This document shows, one piece after another, positions 30,517-38,005 of a stretch of 38,005 bases of DNA (its first letter is position 1; each line of letters begins with the position of its first letter). Under the pieces are notes generated by a model. It made no database searches. It had not been told where the DNA came from and was given only the letters and a program-made list of their open reading frames with translations. Origin of the DNA: Acidobacteriota bacterium (GTDB taxonomy: Bacteria > Acidobacteriota > Thermoanaerobaculia > Multivoradales > JBCCEF01); NCBI GenBank assembly GCA_039028635.1, contig JBCCHV010000064.1:1-38005 (forward strand). The letters run 5' to 3'. Position numbers and translations under genes: made by a program.

Positions 30517-33093
30517 TCAGGAGTTCGGCCGCAGCCGGTGGAACCAACGTTTGCGCTTCAGCTCGAAGGGCTCGGCGGCACTGCCCAAGGTCCCTTCGTT
30601 GCCGGACACGTCGCGCGCCGTGGCGTAGTACTCGACCGTCTGGTTGGCGTGGAAATCCGGCGTCACCTCGACGGTGTACTCGTCGCCGTCCCTGCGGAAC
30701 GGCAAGGTTTGAAAGGCCCCTTCGCCAACCCGCGCGAACACCGTCACGTCTTCGACCCGGAAGTCATCGCGCACCGCGATGATCAAGAAGGCCGACTCGT
30801 CCTTGGCGAACTCGGGACCAGAGCCGGATCTGAGCTCGAGGCTCGGAGACTGGGCGTCGAGCTCCGCCAGGCTGTTGCGCAAGCGGCGACGCAGCTCGGT
30901 CAAGCGCCCGCGCAAGGGACGCGGCGCCTGCACTCCTGAGAGCAGCGCCAGGCCCTCGTCGGGGCGCCCTTCGTCGGCTGCCAAGGCTGCCGTGTCGAGC
31001 AGCGACTCGAGGTCGCGCTCGGCCCGCTGGCGGTTCCGGATCAGCTCGAGACGCTGGCGCAGACCTTCGCGGTCGGACCACATACCGCGCAGCAGCTCGA
31101 GGCGGGCGATGGCCTGCTCGTAGCGCCCCTGGTCGAAATACACGTCGGCCTCGTCTTCGATCGCCGCCGCGGCGCTCTCGCGCAGACTCTCGGTGCCGGC
31201 ATAGGCGGGAAAGATGCCGCGCAGGGTGTCGGTGGTGCGCAGCACCTCCTCCGAGTCGCCATCGCGCGACGCCCGCTGTGCCCGCGTGTAGGTGGCCGAG
31301 ATTCGGCGGGCCCGCTCGAGGGCCTCCCCGGCTCCCGGGTAACGCTCTAGAAAGTCGCGCTCGGTGGGCTCGACGGCGGCCACCGCATTGCGCAAGCGGG
31401 TCAAGCTTCCCTGGCGGAAGGCATCTTCGAGGTCCGTCGCGTAGCGCTGCTGATCGAGGCGCACCAAGACCTCGCCGAGGAAGTTGTGGAGCTCGCAATC
31501 GGCCGCCGGGAGAGCCGCCAGATCGTCTTCCGAGAATGCGCCGAGAAGCTCGCGGGCAGCGCCATCCTCACCCTCCGAAAGCAGGCGCCGAACCTCCAGG
31601 AGGCGTTCGTCCTGGGGCTCGACGGGCGCCGCCTCGACCGGCTCCGGCAACACCTGTGGCGGCGGTGGCGGCGGCGCCTCCTCGACCACCACCGGCGGCG
31701 CCGGCCGGCTGACGAAGGCGATCACGACCCACAGCGCTCCGGCCGCCAGGGTGACCGCCAGCAGCGCCGCCAGAGCCAGCCAGAGCCCCTTGCGGCTGGC
31801 CTTCGTCGGCGGCGGGGACTCCTCCTCGGTCGCCGGCGGCGGACTCGGCACGGGCTGTGTCGTCAACTCCACCGGCGGCAGCGGATCGGGCAGGGGCGGC
31901 AGCTCGCGCTCCTCCGCCGGCTCCTCTCCGGGCACGAACGACACCGGCGCCAGCATCTCGTCGAGGGTGTCGACATCGCCGAGATCGACCAGCACCTGGG
32001 AAGGCCCCTCGCTGGGACGTTCGCGGTCGTCGGCGAGGCCCGGACGGGTGTCTTCACCGACCGCGGCGCGGGTCGCCTCGGCGCCATCGAGGCCCGGCCG
32101 GGTCGGCTCCACCGTATCGACACCGGGACGGGTGGAGCTCTCCTCCTCGTCCACCGCCGCCGTGTCGTCGGGGTCGCGATGGGGCGTCCAGATCTGGTCG
32201 TCGTCGGGCAGCACCACCTTGGTGATCTCGGCCACCGCATGGGTTCCCGCCGCCGTTTCCTCGCCGGTCGGCGTGTGCTGCAGAAACTCGTCTTGGGGTT
32301 CCGTCGAAAAGGTCAGGCGGGCCGCCGGGCCGGCACCGTCGCCGGCTCCTGCACCGCGGCCCCAAAGGCAGCGGAAAAGGGTGTCGCTGATCTCCGGGTA
32401 GCTGATCGGCGGGGTTTCCGGACCGGCCTGTAGGCAGCGCTCGAGGAGCTGTCGCAGGGCCTCCGCATCCTCGAGCTCGAAGCTCACCGCCAGCGGTAGC
32501 TCCACCCGCGGCGTGGCGGAGCCGTTTTGCCGAATGGTGGCCCCGAAGAGACGTCCGGCGACCCCGCCAAGGGCCCGCACGTCTTCTTGCCTCAGGCTCT
32601 CGAAGTCACTCTCCTCGGCAACGGAGCGCCAGACTCCGGTCGCCAGGGCGGTCATCTTGGAGCGGGCGCCGGCGAGATCCGGGACCACCTTCAGGGTGTC
32701 GTCGGAAAGCGCCGTGTGGGCCAAGCGATGCTCGCCGAGGAGGTCGAGACCGCCGATCACCTGCAAGAGCAACGAAGTGATCTGCGCCGGTGCTTCGCCG
32801 TCGAGGGTCTCGAAGGCGCGTCCGCCGAGCCATTCACGAGCCAAGAAAAGCCGGCCGTCGCGGGCGACGCCGCCGCCGAGAATCGCCGGCAGACAGGAAT
32901 GCCGCAGGGTCACCAGCTCCTCGACCTTGGCGACGAAGCGCTCGGCGCGCTCATCGTCGGTCGCCGGCAGCATCTCGAGGACCACCACCTCTTCGGTGCC
33001 TCGATCGACCGCCTCGACCAGGGTCAGCTCACCGAGCTTCCCCAGGGTCTGACGCTGTGAGTATTTTTCCGAGATCTCCACGAGGGGCTGCAT
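30517..33093 (-). CDS. Membrane pseudokinase with TRPG repeats and helical repeat region
   Basis: An 858-residue protein. The N-terminal region (about 8-245) follows the Ser/Thr-kinase fold but has lost the essentials: the glycine loop is degenerate, the VAIK lysine is Glu40 (VVVLEM), HRDLKPxN reads HTALSDDT (126-133), and no DFG is present. A long acidic linker (about 250-435) carries four evenly spaced Thr-Arg motifs, T321, T331, T341 and T349, three of them TRPG. One transmembrane helix (437-460) separates it from a proline-rich stretch and a helical, TPR-like region (about 490-740), then a beta-rich domain (about 755-858). It is probably a scaffold or sensor. The DUF533 gene follows. Confidence 0.75.
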   Translation of the reverse strand: MQPLVEISEKYSQRQTLGKLGELTLVEAVDRGTEEVVVLEMLPATDDERAERFVAKVEELVTLRHSCLPAILGGGVARDGRLFLAREWLGGRAFETLDGEAPAQITSLLLQVIGGLDLLGEHRLAHTALSDDTLKVVPDLAGARSKMTALATGVWRSVAEESDFESLRQEDVRALGGVAGRLFGATIRQNGSATPRVELPLAVSFELEDAEALRQLLERCLQAGPETPPISYPEISDTLFRCLWGRGAGAGDGAGPAARLTFSTEPQDEFLQHTPTGEETAAGTHAVAEITKVVLPDDDQIWTPHRDPDDTAAVDEEESSTRPGVDTVEPTRPGLDGAEATRAAVGEDTRPGLADDRERPSEGPSQVLVDLGDVDTLDEMLAPVSFVPGEEPAEERELPPLPDPLPPVELTTQPVPSPPPATEEESPPPTKASRKGLWLALAALLAVTLAAGALWVVIAFVSRPAPPVVVEEAPPPPPPQVLPEPVEAAPVEPQDERLLEVRRLLSEGEDGAARELLGAFSEDDLAALPAADCELHNFLGEVLVRLDQQRYATDLEDAFRQGSLTRLRNAVAAVEPTERDFLERYPGAGEALERARRISATYTRAQRASRDGDSEEVLRTTDTLRGIFPAYAGTESLRESAAAAIEDEADVYFDQGRYEQAIARLELLRGMWSDREGLRQRLELIRNRQRAERDLESLLDTAALAADEGRPDEGLALLSGVQAPRPLRGRLTELRRRLRNSLAELDAQSPSLELRSGSGPEFAKDESAFLIIAVRDDFRVEDVTVFARVGEGAFQTLPFRRDGDEYTVEVTPDFHANQTVEYYATARDVSGNEGTLGSAAEPFELKRKRWFHRLRPNS

Positions 33094-33116
33094 CCGAACG
33101 ATCTCTCCCGACGCGA

Positions 33117-33148
33117 TAACAAAAGGGCGCTCATTATACCGAGCGCCC
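33117..33148 (-). terminator. Terminator of the beta-barrel gene
   Basis: On the minus strand a perfect 8-bp stem GGGCGCTC/GAGCGCCC has loop GGTATAAT and is followed by TTTTGTT. It lies 47 bases past the barrel gene's stop. The loop contains TATAAT (33133-33138), placed 40 bases before the next gene's ATG, so the hairpin may also carry that gene's -10 element. Confidence 0.8.
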
Positions 33149-33194
33149 GGGAGAGAGTTTCAGCGGCAGTGCCTCGAAAGAACAGCGTTCGATC

Positions 33195-33899
33195 TCAAAA
33201 GCTCCAGGCGAAGCCGCCGTAGAGGTTGCGCCCCGAGAGGTCGAGGCTGCCGAGGCCGTCGAAGTCGTCTCCCAGCTCTTCGTCGACATCCTGCCATCGG
33301 CCCTCGGCGAAGACCGACATCTGGGCACTGATGGGCACCTCGACACCGGCCAGGAAATACCAGCCGAGGGTGGTGTCGCTGGCCTGGAAGGTGTCGGTGA
33401 AGACCTCCGGCTCGACCAGGTTGAAGTCGATGAAGTCACCGGACTCCTCGAGGGTCCAGTCGTACACCCCGCCTCCGACGCCGACATAGGGAATCACCGG
33501 CGAAGAGCGGGACGTCAGATCGACCACGTAGGCGGCGGTGACGGAGGCCACATCGAGGGTGGTGGTGTGGACGATCGGATCACCGAAGAAATCGACGAAG
33601 TCCGCGTAGGCCAGGTCTTCCTCGCCGCTGTAGACGTCGACCGAGAGCTGCAGGGCACTGCGCGGCCCGAGATGCCAACGGAAGTCGGCCCCGATCACGA
33701 CGTCCTCGAAGTCATCCGCTGACGAAGCGAAGAAGGACTCGTTGTCCTGCCAATAGGCCGACTCGCCGTCGGGGGTGAACAGTCCTGCCCGGACGCGGAA
33801 CGAGTTGTCGTCGGAAGCGTGCCGCCCCTGGGCGGCGAGCGGTAGAGCGATAGCCAAGGCGGCCACTACCAACAGCGACCGATGGATAAAGTGACTCAT
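33195..33899 (-). CDS. Outer-membrane beta-barrel-like protein
   Basis: A 234-residue exported protein. Signal peptide about 1-23 (LPLAAQ-G). The mature part shows alternating hydrophobic strands with acidic loops and ends GRNLYGGFAWSF, with the terminal Phe expected of the outer-membrane assembly signal. FRVRAGLFTPDGESAYWQD, VIGADFRWHLGPRSALQLSV and VIPYVGVGGGVYDW fit the small (8-stranded) porin-like barrels. Function is unknown. AAAGGGGA lies eight bases upstream of the ATG. It is transcribed alone, ending at the terminator at 33117-33148. Confidence 0.8.
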   Translation of the reverse strand: MSHFIHRSLLVVAALAIALPLAAQGRHASDDNSFRVRAGLFTPDGESAYWQDNESFFASSADDFEDVVIGADFRWHLGPRSALQLSVDVYSGEEDLAYADFVDFFGDPIVHTTTLDVASVTAAYVVDLTSRSSPVIPYVGVGGGVYDWTLEESGDFIDFNLVEPEVFTDTFQASDTTLGWYFLAGVEVPISAQMSVFAEGRWQDVDEELGDDFDGLGSLDLSGRNLYGGFAWSF

Positions 33900-34149
33900 G
33901 TGAGATTCCCCTTTGAAGATAACGGCTGCGAAGTGATCGCGTTCTTCCGCGGCTCCACCGAGGGGCCGAGCGGGCCCGGTCCGTCGGCGAAGCTACGCCG
34001 ACGTAACAAAGCAACAGCGGTGCCAGGCCGGTGGTCCGCGAAAAACCCCGGAATCTCTCGGGTTATTCGGCGGTCACCGCTGCCACTGCCCGCCGCAGAG
34101 GACGGCGCCCCTACAACCAGAGGACAGCGATTTTTGAAATGATCGGCGG

Positions 34150-35811
34150 GTGTCGCGACCGCATCCTCCCCTCGCTCGACTCTTCGCCGCGCTGCTCGTC
34201 CTCTCCGCCTGCGTCTCCACGCCGCCCGCACCGGTCGCGCCGGATCCGCCGCCGATCGCCCTGCTGGCCCTCCATGACGTGCCTCGCATCGCCGGCGTCG
34301 ATGCCGGCCAACGGGGCGGCCTGGCGCGCCTGCGCACCTTGCGCGCCGAGCTCGAGCAAGAGCATCCTGGCCTGCTGATGCTGCATGCCGGAAACTTCCT
34401 CGGCCCGTCCTTGGCCAGCCGGCTGTTCGCCGGTGAGCAGATGGTGGACGTGCTCAACCTCCTCGATGGCGACGGCGAGGCCTTCGACCGGCGCCTGTTC
34501 GTCACCTTCGGTCCTCGCGAGCTCGAGCTGAGGGACGCCGCCGAGCTCGACCGCCGCCTCGAGCAGTCCGACTTCCGCTGGCTGGCGACCAATCTCTGGA
34601 TCGACGAGCACGCCGGCATTCCGCTCTTGGCCTCGGATCGCCGGATCGGCACCGCTCTGGTCGAAACCGGTCCCTGGAAAGTGGGTTTGTTCAGTCTCAC
34701 CACGGAGCGGACTCGACCGCCCTGGGTGCTCGACTTCTACGACCGCTACGACACCGCCGCCAGCGCCTGCCAGACCCTGCGCCGGGCCGGAGCCGATGTG
34801 GTGATCGCCCTCACCCACCTCGACGTCACCGACGACGAAGTCCTTCTCACCCACCTCGGCGACGCCGGACCGGACCTGATGATCGGCGGCCATGATCACC
34901 GACAAACCGCCGTCGAAGTAGGCGGCCGCTGGATTGTGAAGGCCAGTGCCGACGCCCGCAGCGTCGCCTTCGTGACCGTCGAGCCTCGCCCGGACGGCGC
35001 GCCGCTGGTGGAGCATCGCTTCCTCGATCTGGGCCCGGAGGAACCGCTGCCCGATCCGCAGGTGGCGGCGCTGGTCGAAGATTGGCAGCGGCGGGTCGAC
35101 CGCCGCTACTGCGAACAGCGCCTGGGTCGCGCCGAGGGATGCCTCGCCCAGGTGGTCGGCCAGACCGCCACCGAGCTCGTCGCCGAGCGGAGGACCATCC
35201 GCAGCGCCGAGACCAATCTCGGCAACTGGATCACCGATCAGATGATCGACTACTTCCAGTCGGCGGTACCGGCAGGCGCGCCGCTGGTGGCCTTTGTCAA
35301 CGCCGGCAGCCTGCGCCTGCATCAGGACGTCCCGGCCGGACCGATCGATCGGCGCCAGGTCGAAGAGCTCTTCGCCCACCCGGCCCCGCTCCGCCTGCTG
35401 CGAATCGATGGCGCCACCCTGCGGCAGGTGGTCGAGCGCTCCGTCGAGAGTGGGTCTGGCAATCGCGGGTGGCTACAGATCGGCGGTTTCGCCTTCCGTC
35501 ACGATCCGCAGGCGGAGACGGCCAACGATCTCACCCTGCTGGCCCCGGACGGACCGCGTCCGCTCACCGACGCCGACGTCGTCTACGCCGCGACGGTCGA
35601 CTTCTTGATCAATCCGGAGCTCGGCGACCAGGACGGTTTTCGCATGCTCCGCCGCGCCGACCTCGTCTCCTCCGGCGTCGACCTGCGCGACTTGGTGCTC
35701 TACGGCCTCGCCAAAGCCGGTGAGGCGGGGATTTCCCCGACCCGCGAAGGCCGCATCTGCTCGCCACGGCGACCGAGCCCCTGTTTGGCCGTGTCCGGCG
35801 ACGGATCTTAG
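34150..35811 (+). CDS. 5'-nucleotidase-like lipoprotein with degenerate active site
   Basis: A 553-residue lipoprotein (lipobox VLSAC, C21) with the two-domain layout of UshA-type nucleotidases. The metallophosphoesterase part has lost key ligands: the usual ND.H position reads LHDVPRI (41-47), GD...G reads HAGNFLG (79-85) and GNHE reads GPRE (121-124), while ALTHL (H223) and GGHDH (246-250) remain. The C-terminal domain (about 310-520) keeps the substrate-binding FVNAGSLRL motif. It may be inactive as a hydrolase or have changed chemistry. The start is GTG. A short cysteine-containing tail follows the domain. Transcribed divergently from the barrel gene across a 250-base region with no clear signal. 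Confidence 0.8.
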   Translation: MSRPHPPLARLFAALLVLSACVSTPPAPVAPDPPPIALLALHDVPRIAGVDAGQRGGLARLRTLRAELEQEHPGLLMLHAGNFLGPSLASRLFAGEQMVDVLNLLDGDGEAFDRRLFVTFGPRELELRDAAELDRRLEQSDFRWLATNLWIDEHAGIPLLASDRRIGTALVETGPWKVGLFSLTTERTRPPWVLDFYDRYDTAASACQTLRRAGADVVIALTHLDVTDDEVLLTHLGDAGPDLMIGGHDHRQTAVEVGGRWIVKASADARSVAFVTVEPRPDGAPLVEHRFLDLGPEEPLPDPQVAALVEDWQRRVDRRYCEQRLGRAEGCLAQVVGQTATELVAERRTIRSAETNLGNWITDQMIDYFQSAVPAGAPLVAFVNAGSLRLHQDVPAGPIDRRQVEELFAHPAPLRLLRIDGATLRQVVERSVESGSGNRGWLQIGGFAFRHDPQAETANDLTLLAPDGPRPLTDADVVYAATVDFLINPELGDQDGFRMLRRADLVSSGVDLRDLVLYGLAKAGEAGISPTREGRICSPRRPSPCLAVSGDGS

Positions 35812-35875
35812 CCGCGGCCCTCGGCCGGAGCCTTGCCAAACCGAGCGACTTGCCCTCTCGCCGACATCGGCTTCA

Positions 35876-35908
35876 ATATTTCATGATATTAATACTATCT
35901 GAAAATAT
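35876..35908 (+). promoter_or_regulatory. Palindromic operator candidate upstream of HxlR gene
   Basis: ATATTTCATGATA and TATCTGAAAATAT form an imperfect inverted repeat (10 of 13 pairs, 7-base centre) that is strikingly AT-rich. It ends 10 bases before the HxlR start codon. HxlR regulators bind such dyads, so autoregulation is plausible. Confidence 0.5.
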
Positions 35909-35918
35909 AGGAGTACCG

Positions 35919-36299
35919 ATGCCAGAGCACCCTCAGCCAACCCGTGAAGCCCTCGAGCTCCTCGCCCGACCCTGGAAGCCCAACATTCTGTGGTACTTGC
36001 GCTTCGAGTCCCTGACCTTCAGCCGGCTCCGGCGCAAGCTGGGGGGCGTGTCGCGGGAGGTCCTGGTCCAGCACCTCCGCGCCCTCGAACGGGACGGACT
36101 GGTGCAGCGACACCCCCAGGAGGAGCGCCTCGAGTTCTCGCTGACGCCGCTGGCCTCGACCCTCGAGCCGACCCTCGACCGCCTGTACGAGTGGTGGCAC
36201 CGCCACATGACGGACGTCCGCCGGGCCCAGGAGAGCTACGACCAGCGGATCGCCCCCTCCCCACCGCCGCCGGCGGCAGGGTACGAGTCACGGCCCTAG
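35919..36299 (+). CDS. HxlR-family transcriptional regulator
   Basis: A 126-residue winged-helix regulator. It starts with REALELLARPWKPNILWYLR, the HxlR opening (typically ..GGKWKxLIL..), followed by FSRLRRKLGGVSREVLVQHL with the recognition helix, LRALERDGLVQRHPQ and wing, then the dimer helix LDRLYEWWHRHM. The N-terminal cysteine of redox-sensing HxlR/YodB-type members is absent, so oxidation sensing is unlikely. AGGAG lies seven bases before the ATG at 35919; the frame is open upstream but less likely. A palindromic operator precedes it. The target may be itself or the divergent and neighbouring genes. Confidence 0.88.
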   Translation: MPEHPQPTREALELLARPWKPNILWYLRFESLTFSRLRRKLGGVSREVLVQHLRALERDGLVQRHPQEERLEFSLTPLASTLEPTLDRLYEWWHRHMTDVRRAQESYDQRIAPSPPPPAAGYESRP

Positions 36300-36321
36300 G
36301 AGGTCTGTTCCAGCCCCCCTC

Positions 36322-36348
36322 GAGGCGAGAAATGTGATTTTTCGCCTC
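36322..36348. terminator. Hairpin between convergent genes
   Basis: An 11-bp stem, GAGGCGAGAAA with TTTTTCGCCTC, contains one G-T pair and a 5-base loop (TGTGA). It lies 23 bases past the HxlR stop. The U-rich part is inside the stem, so termination strength is uncertain. Confidence 0.45.
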
Positions 36349-36438
36349 TCACCCCTGGCAGGGCGCCCCCAATGACGGACTCCGCCGGCGAGTCCTCGTG
36401 CTCGCGGGAGGCAGCCGAAGAGGATTCTCAGCAGCCTC

Positions 36439-37731
36439 CTAGGGAACGCTCTCGGACCAGGCGCTCAGGTTGCCGGCCTCGAAGCCGTCCGTGAAGATCT
36501 CGGCACCGGCATCGATCCCGAGCTCGACCATGAAGGCCATCCCGAGGCGGGCGAACTTGATCGCGTGGGCCGCCGAGTTGCCGAGGTTGGCGAGCGTATC
36601 GCCGGTGGTGTGTAGGCGCGGATTGGTGTCCTGAAAACGCGCCTCCGCCGACATCACCGCCGGGAATCCCGCCGCATGCCAGGCGGCGTGGTCCGAGCAG
36701 CCGTAGCCACAGGCCGTCGAAGTCCGCACCAGGGTCGGCTGGTAGGTGTCGATGAGCTGACCGACGAAGGCGGTCAGAGTCGGATCGGTGAAGTCCGAGA
36801 GCAGCGCGATGTCCTCGGCCGAGCCCTGGAAGGCGGTCATGTCGAGCTGGAGCGCGCCGACGACTTCGGTGCCGGCCGCTTCGTAGGAGTTGGCAATCTC
36901 CTGAGAGCCCCGTAATCCGACCTCTTCGGCGGCATAGCCAAAGAACTTGATCGTCCGCTGGGGCCGGAAGTCATTGGCGAGGGCGACCCGGATGACCTCA
37001 CTCAGGGAGGCGATGCCGGAGGCGTTGTCATCGGCTCCCGGAGCCGCGAAACCGGGCCCCTGACCACCGCTCCACACCACCGAATCGAGGTGTCCTCCGA
37101 GCACCACCACCTCGTCGGCCTTCGAGCCGCCGGGAATGGTCAGCTCGACGGAAGGCTGGCGCCAGTCGCTGTGGCTCACCAAGCGCGCCTCGACGTCCGG
37201 TCGGCTGTTGGCATATCCGGCCCACAGATTGCGAATCCAGACCGACGCATTCTCACCCGACTCCTGGCTGTAGAAGCGATTGGCGAAGTCCTGGGAAAGG
37301 GAGCGAATGGTATCGACGATGCGGCTCTCCTCGAGCTCGCTCTGAAGCTTGTTGACCAGGCCTTGCTGATCGAGCTGGTAGTCGAAGGGTTGACCGAGGC
37401 GCCCGCGATCGGCGCGGCCGAGGGCCTGCACCGCGGCAGCGTAGGAGTCGTGGGCCATGAAGCCGCCGCAACGATGAAATTTCTCATGCATCGCCTCGGC
37501 GATGAGCGGAATCTCCGACGACACCAGCCGAGTGACCACCACCCCGTCCTGCTCGGCGAAGCGCTGCGCCGACAGCGCCGGCTGCAGGCTGGCCTCGGCG
37601 CGCAGCGCATCGAAGGCATCGCGCCCCATGGTGACCCACAGATCGGGCTCGGCCTCGGCGGCCAGGGTCGGCAAGGGCAGCAGGAGCAGAGTCCCGGCAA
37701 AGAGAGCGGTGAGGAATCGAGTTCGGAGCAT
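36439..37731 (-). CDS. M28 leucyl-aminopeptidase-like exported peptidase with DGFEAG tag
   Basis: A 430-residue exported peptidase. The ATG at 37731 has GGAG six bases upstream. Signal peptide about 1-25. The M28 catalytic domain (about 175-405) shows the two-zinc site: H214 and D216 (GGHLDS), D234 (GADDNASG), E269/E270 (AAEEVG), D297 (LDMTAF) and H374 (LHTTGDT). The C341/C345 pair (ACGYGCSDH) matches the disulfide near the Aeromonas aminopeptidase active site. A propeptide-like region precedes it. The last 19 residues, IFTDGFEAGNLSAWSESVP, match the tag of the protein at 2992-3828. It probably releases amino acids from peptides outside the cell. Confidence 0.92.
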   Translation of the reverse strand: MLRTRFLTALFAGTLLLLPLPTLAAEAEPDLWVTMGRDAFDALRAEASLQPALSAQRFAEQDGVVVTRLVSSEIPLIAEAMHEKFHRCGGFMAHDSYAAAVQALGRADRGRLGQPFDYQLDQQGLVNKLQSELEESRIVDTIRSLSQDFANRFYSQESGENASVWIRNLWAGYANSRPDVEARLVSHSDWRQPSVELTIPGGSKADEVVVLGGHLDSVVWSGGQGPGFAAPGADDNASGIASLSEVIRVALANDFRPQRTIKFFGYAAEEVGLRGSQEIANSYEAAGTEVVGALQLDMTAFQGSAEDIALLSDFTDPTLTAFVGQLIDTYQPTLVRTSTACGYGCSDHAAWHAAGFPAVMSAEARFQDTNPRLHTTGDTLANLGNSAAHAIKFARLGMAFMVELGIDAGAEIFTDGFEAGNLSAWSESVP

Positions 37732-37798
37732 GACGATCTCCAACAGAGGACTGCAACGAGGTGGCCCCTCTGCGGCGATTATGTCAAAGGCCCGCCGA

Positions 37799-37873
37799 TC
37801 GCTAGCAGGCTGCTGAAAAAGTTCGCTTCGCTTCCTTTTCCAGCGCTGCTAGCAGGTCGTTGAAAAACTCCTC
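37799..37873. repeat. Intergenic repeat, related to the left-end element
   Basis: Bases 37801-37821 are identical to 74-94. Two partial copies stand in tandem, AGCAGGCTGCTGAAAAAG and AGCAGGTCGTTGAAAAACTC. The first has 8-bp inverted ends GCTAGCAG (37801-37808) and CTGCTAGC (37846-37853). It lies upstream of the M28 gene. Confidence 0.7.
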
Positions 37874-37911
37874 GGGGACCTGCACGAGACCCCGAGCCTC
37901 AAGGGCGAGGC

Positions 37912-37932
37912 GGGCGCCTTGAGCCCCCCTGA
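37912..37932. repeat. Dispersed intergenic repeat, copy 2
   Basis: GGGCGCCTTGAGCCCCCCTG plus A matches the copy at 20121-20141 except for one base. It follows the TGAAAAA-type repeat within 40 bases. The rest of the window end (37933-38005) shows no gene. Confidence 0.6.
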
Positions 37933-38005
37933 GACCGGTCGGAAGAGCACACGGCTGAACTCCAGGCCCAAGGACACCGCGGGTAAGCAGGCAAAAGCTA
38001 CAAAA

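Noticed and set aside
1-38005. CRISPR arrays, tRNA or rRNA genes, prophage or transposase genes
   Set aside because: No regularly spaced repeats, cloverleaf-like segments, rRNA motifs or transposase motifs were found by reading. A covariance-model search was not possible.

Overview
The window is GC-rich and almost fully coding: 27 well-supported protein genes, no rRNA or tRNA that I could see, and no gene-free gap above 300 bases. Many products carry Sec signal peptides or lipoboxes and one looks like an outer-membrane beta-barrel, so the host is a Gram-negative-type bacterium. GC content, an IPTL-type C-terminal anchor, two secreted proteins ending in a shared DGFE(S/A)G tag, and abundant kinase-like proteins suggest Acidobacteriota, perhaps Thermoanaerobaculia. 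That placement is inference and was not tested by search.

Layout. 1-252 is a perfect inverted repeat that duplicates the 3' end of the first gene and is probably a contig-end fold-back around a real palindromic intergenic repeat; a relative of that repeat lies at 37799-37873. 190-2825 (minus) is a two-component pair: a 7TM histidine kinase and a NarL-type regulator. 2992-3828 is a tagged secreted protein. 4004-8102 (minus) holds a large receptor with a degenerate cyclase-like domain and a pseudokinase domain, followed by ECF sigma factor, membrane anti-sigma factor and Spy/CnrX-like periplasmic sensor. 8266-10846 is a tightly overlapping LuxE / VOC / LuxC operon, resembling a fatty-acid reductase without a luciferase. 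11033-12172 is a DUF11 surface protein with an IPTL anchor. 12264-14157 (minus) is a MauE-like membrane protein plus secreted thioredoxin. 14399-16808 has a small membrane protein, a deiodinase-like lipoprotein, a DinB-like protein and a CHAP-type peptidoglycan hydrolase. 17002-19941 is a UvrA-family ATPase.

20149-30482 contains a cysteine-rich secreted protein, an amidohydrolase lipoprotein, a zinc-ribbon HExxH membrane protein overlapped antisense by a radical SAM gene, a DUF547 protein, a HAD phosphatase, an M16 peptidase and a DUF533/TerB-like protein. 30517-33093 is a second membrane pseudokinase. Then follow a beta-barrel protein, a degenerate 5'-nucleotidase-like lipoprotein, an HxlR regulator with a palindromic operator candidate, and a tagged M28 aminopeptidase.

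The most notable material is the LuxE-VOC-LuxC operon, the two kinase-fold proteins lacking the catalytic aspartate (one upstream of a CnrYXH-like sigma module), the shared C-terminal tag, a 16-base box repeated upstream of the CHAP and UvrA genes, and the 276-base antisense overlap at the radical SAM gene.
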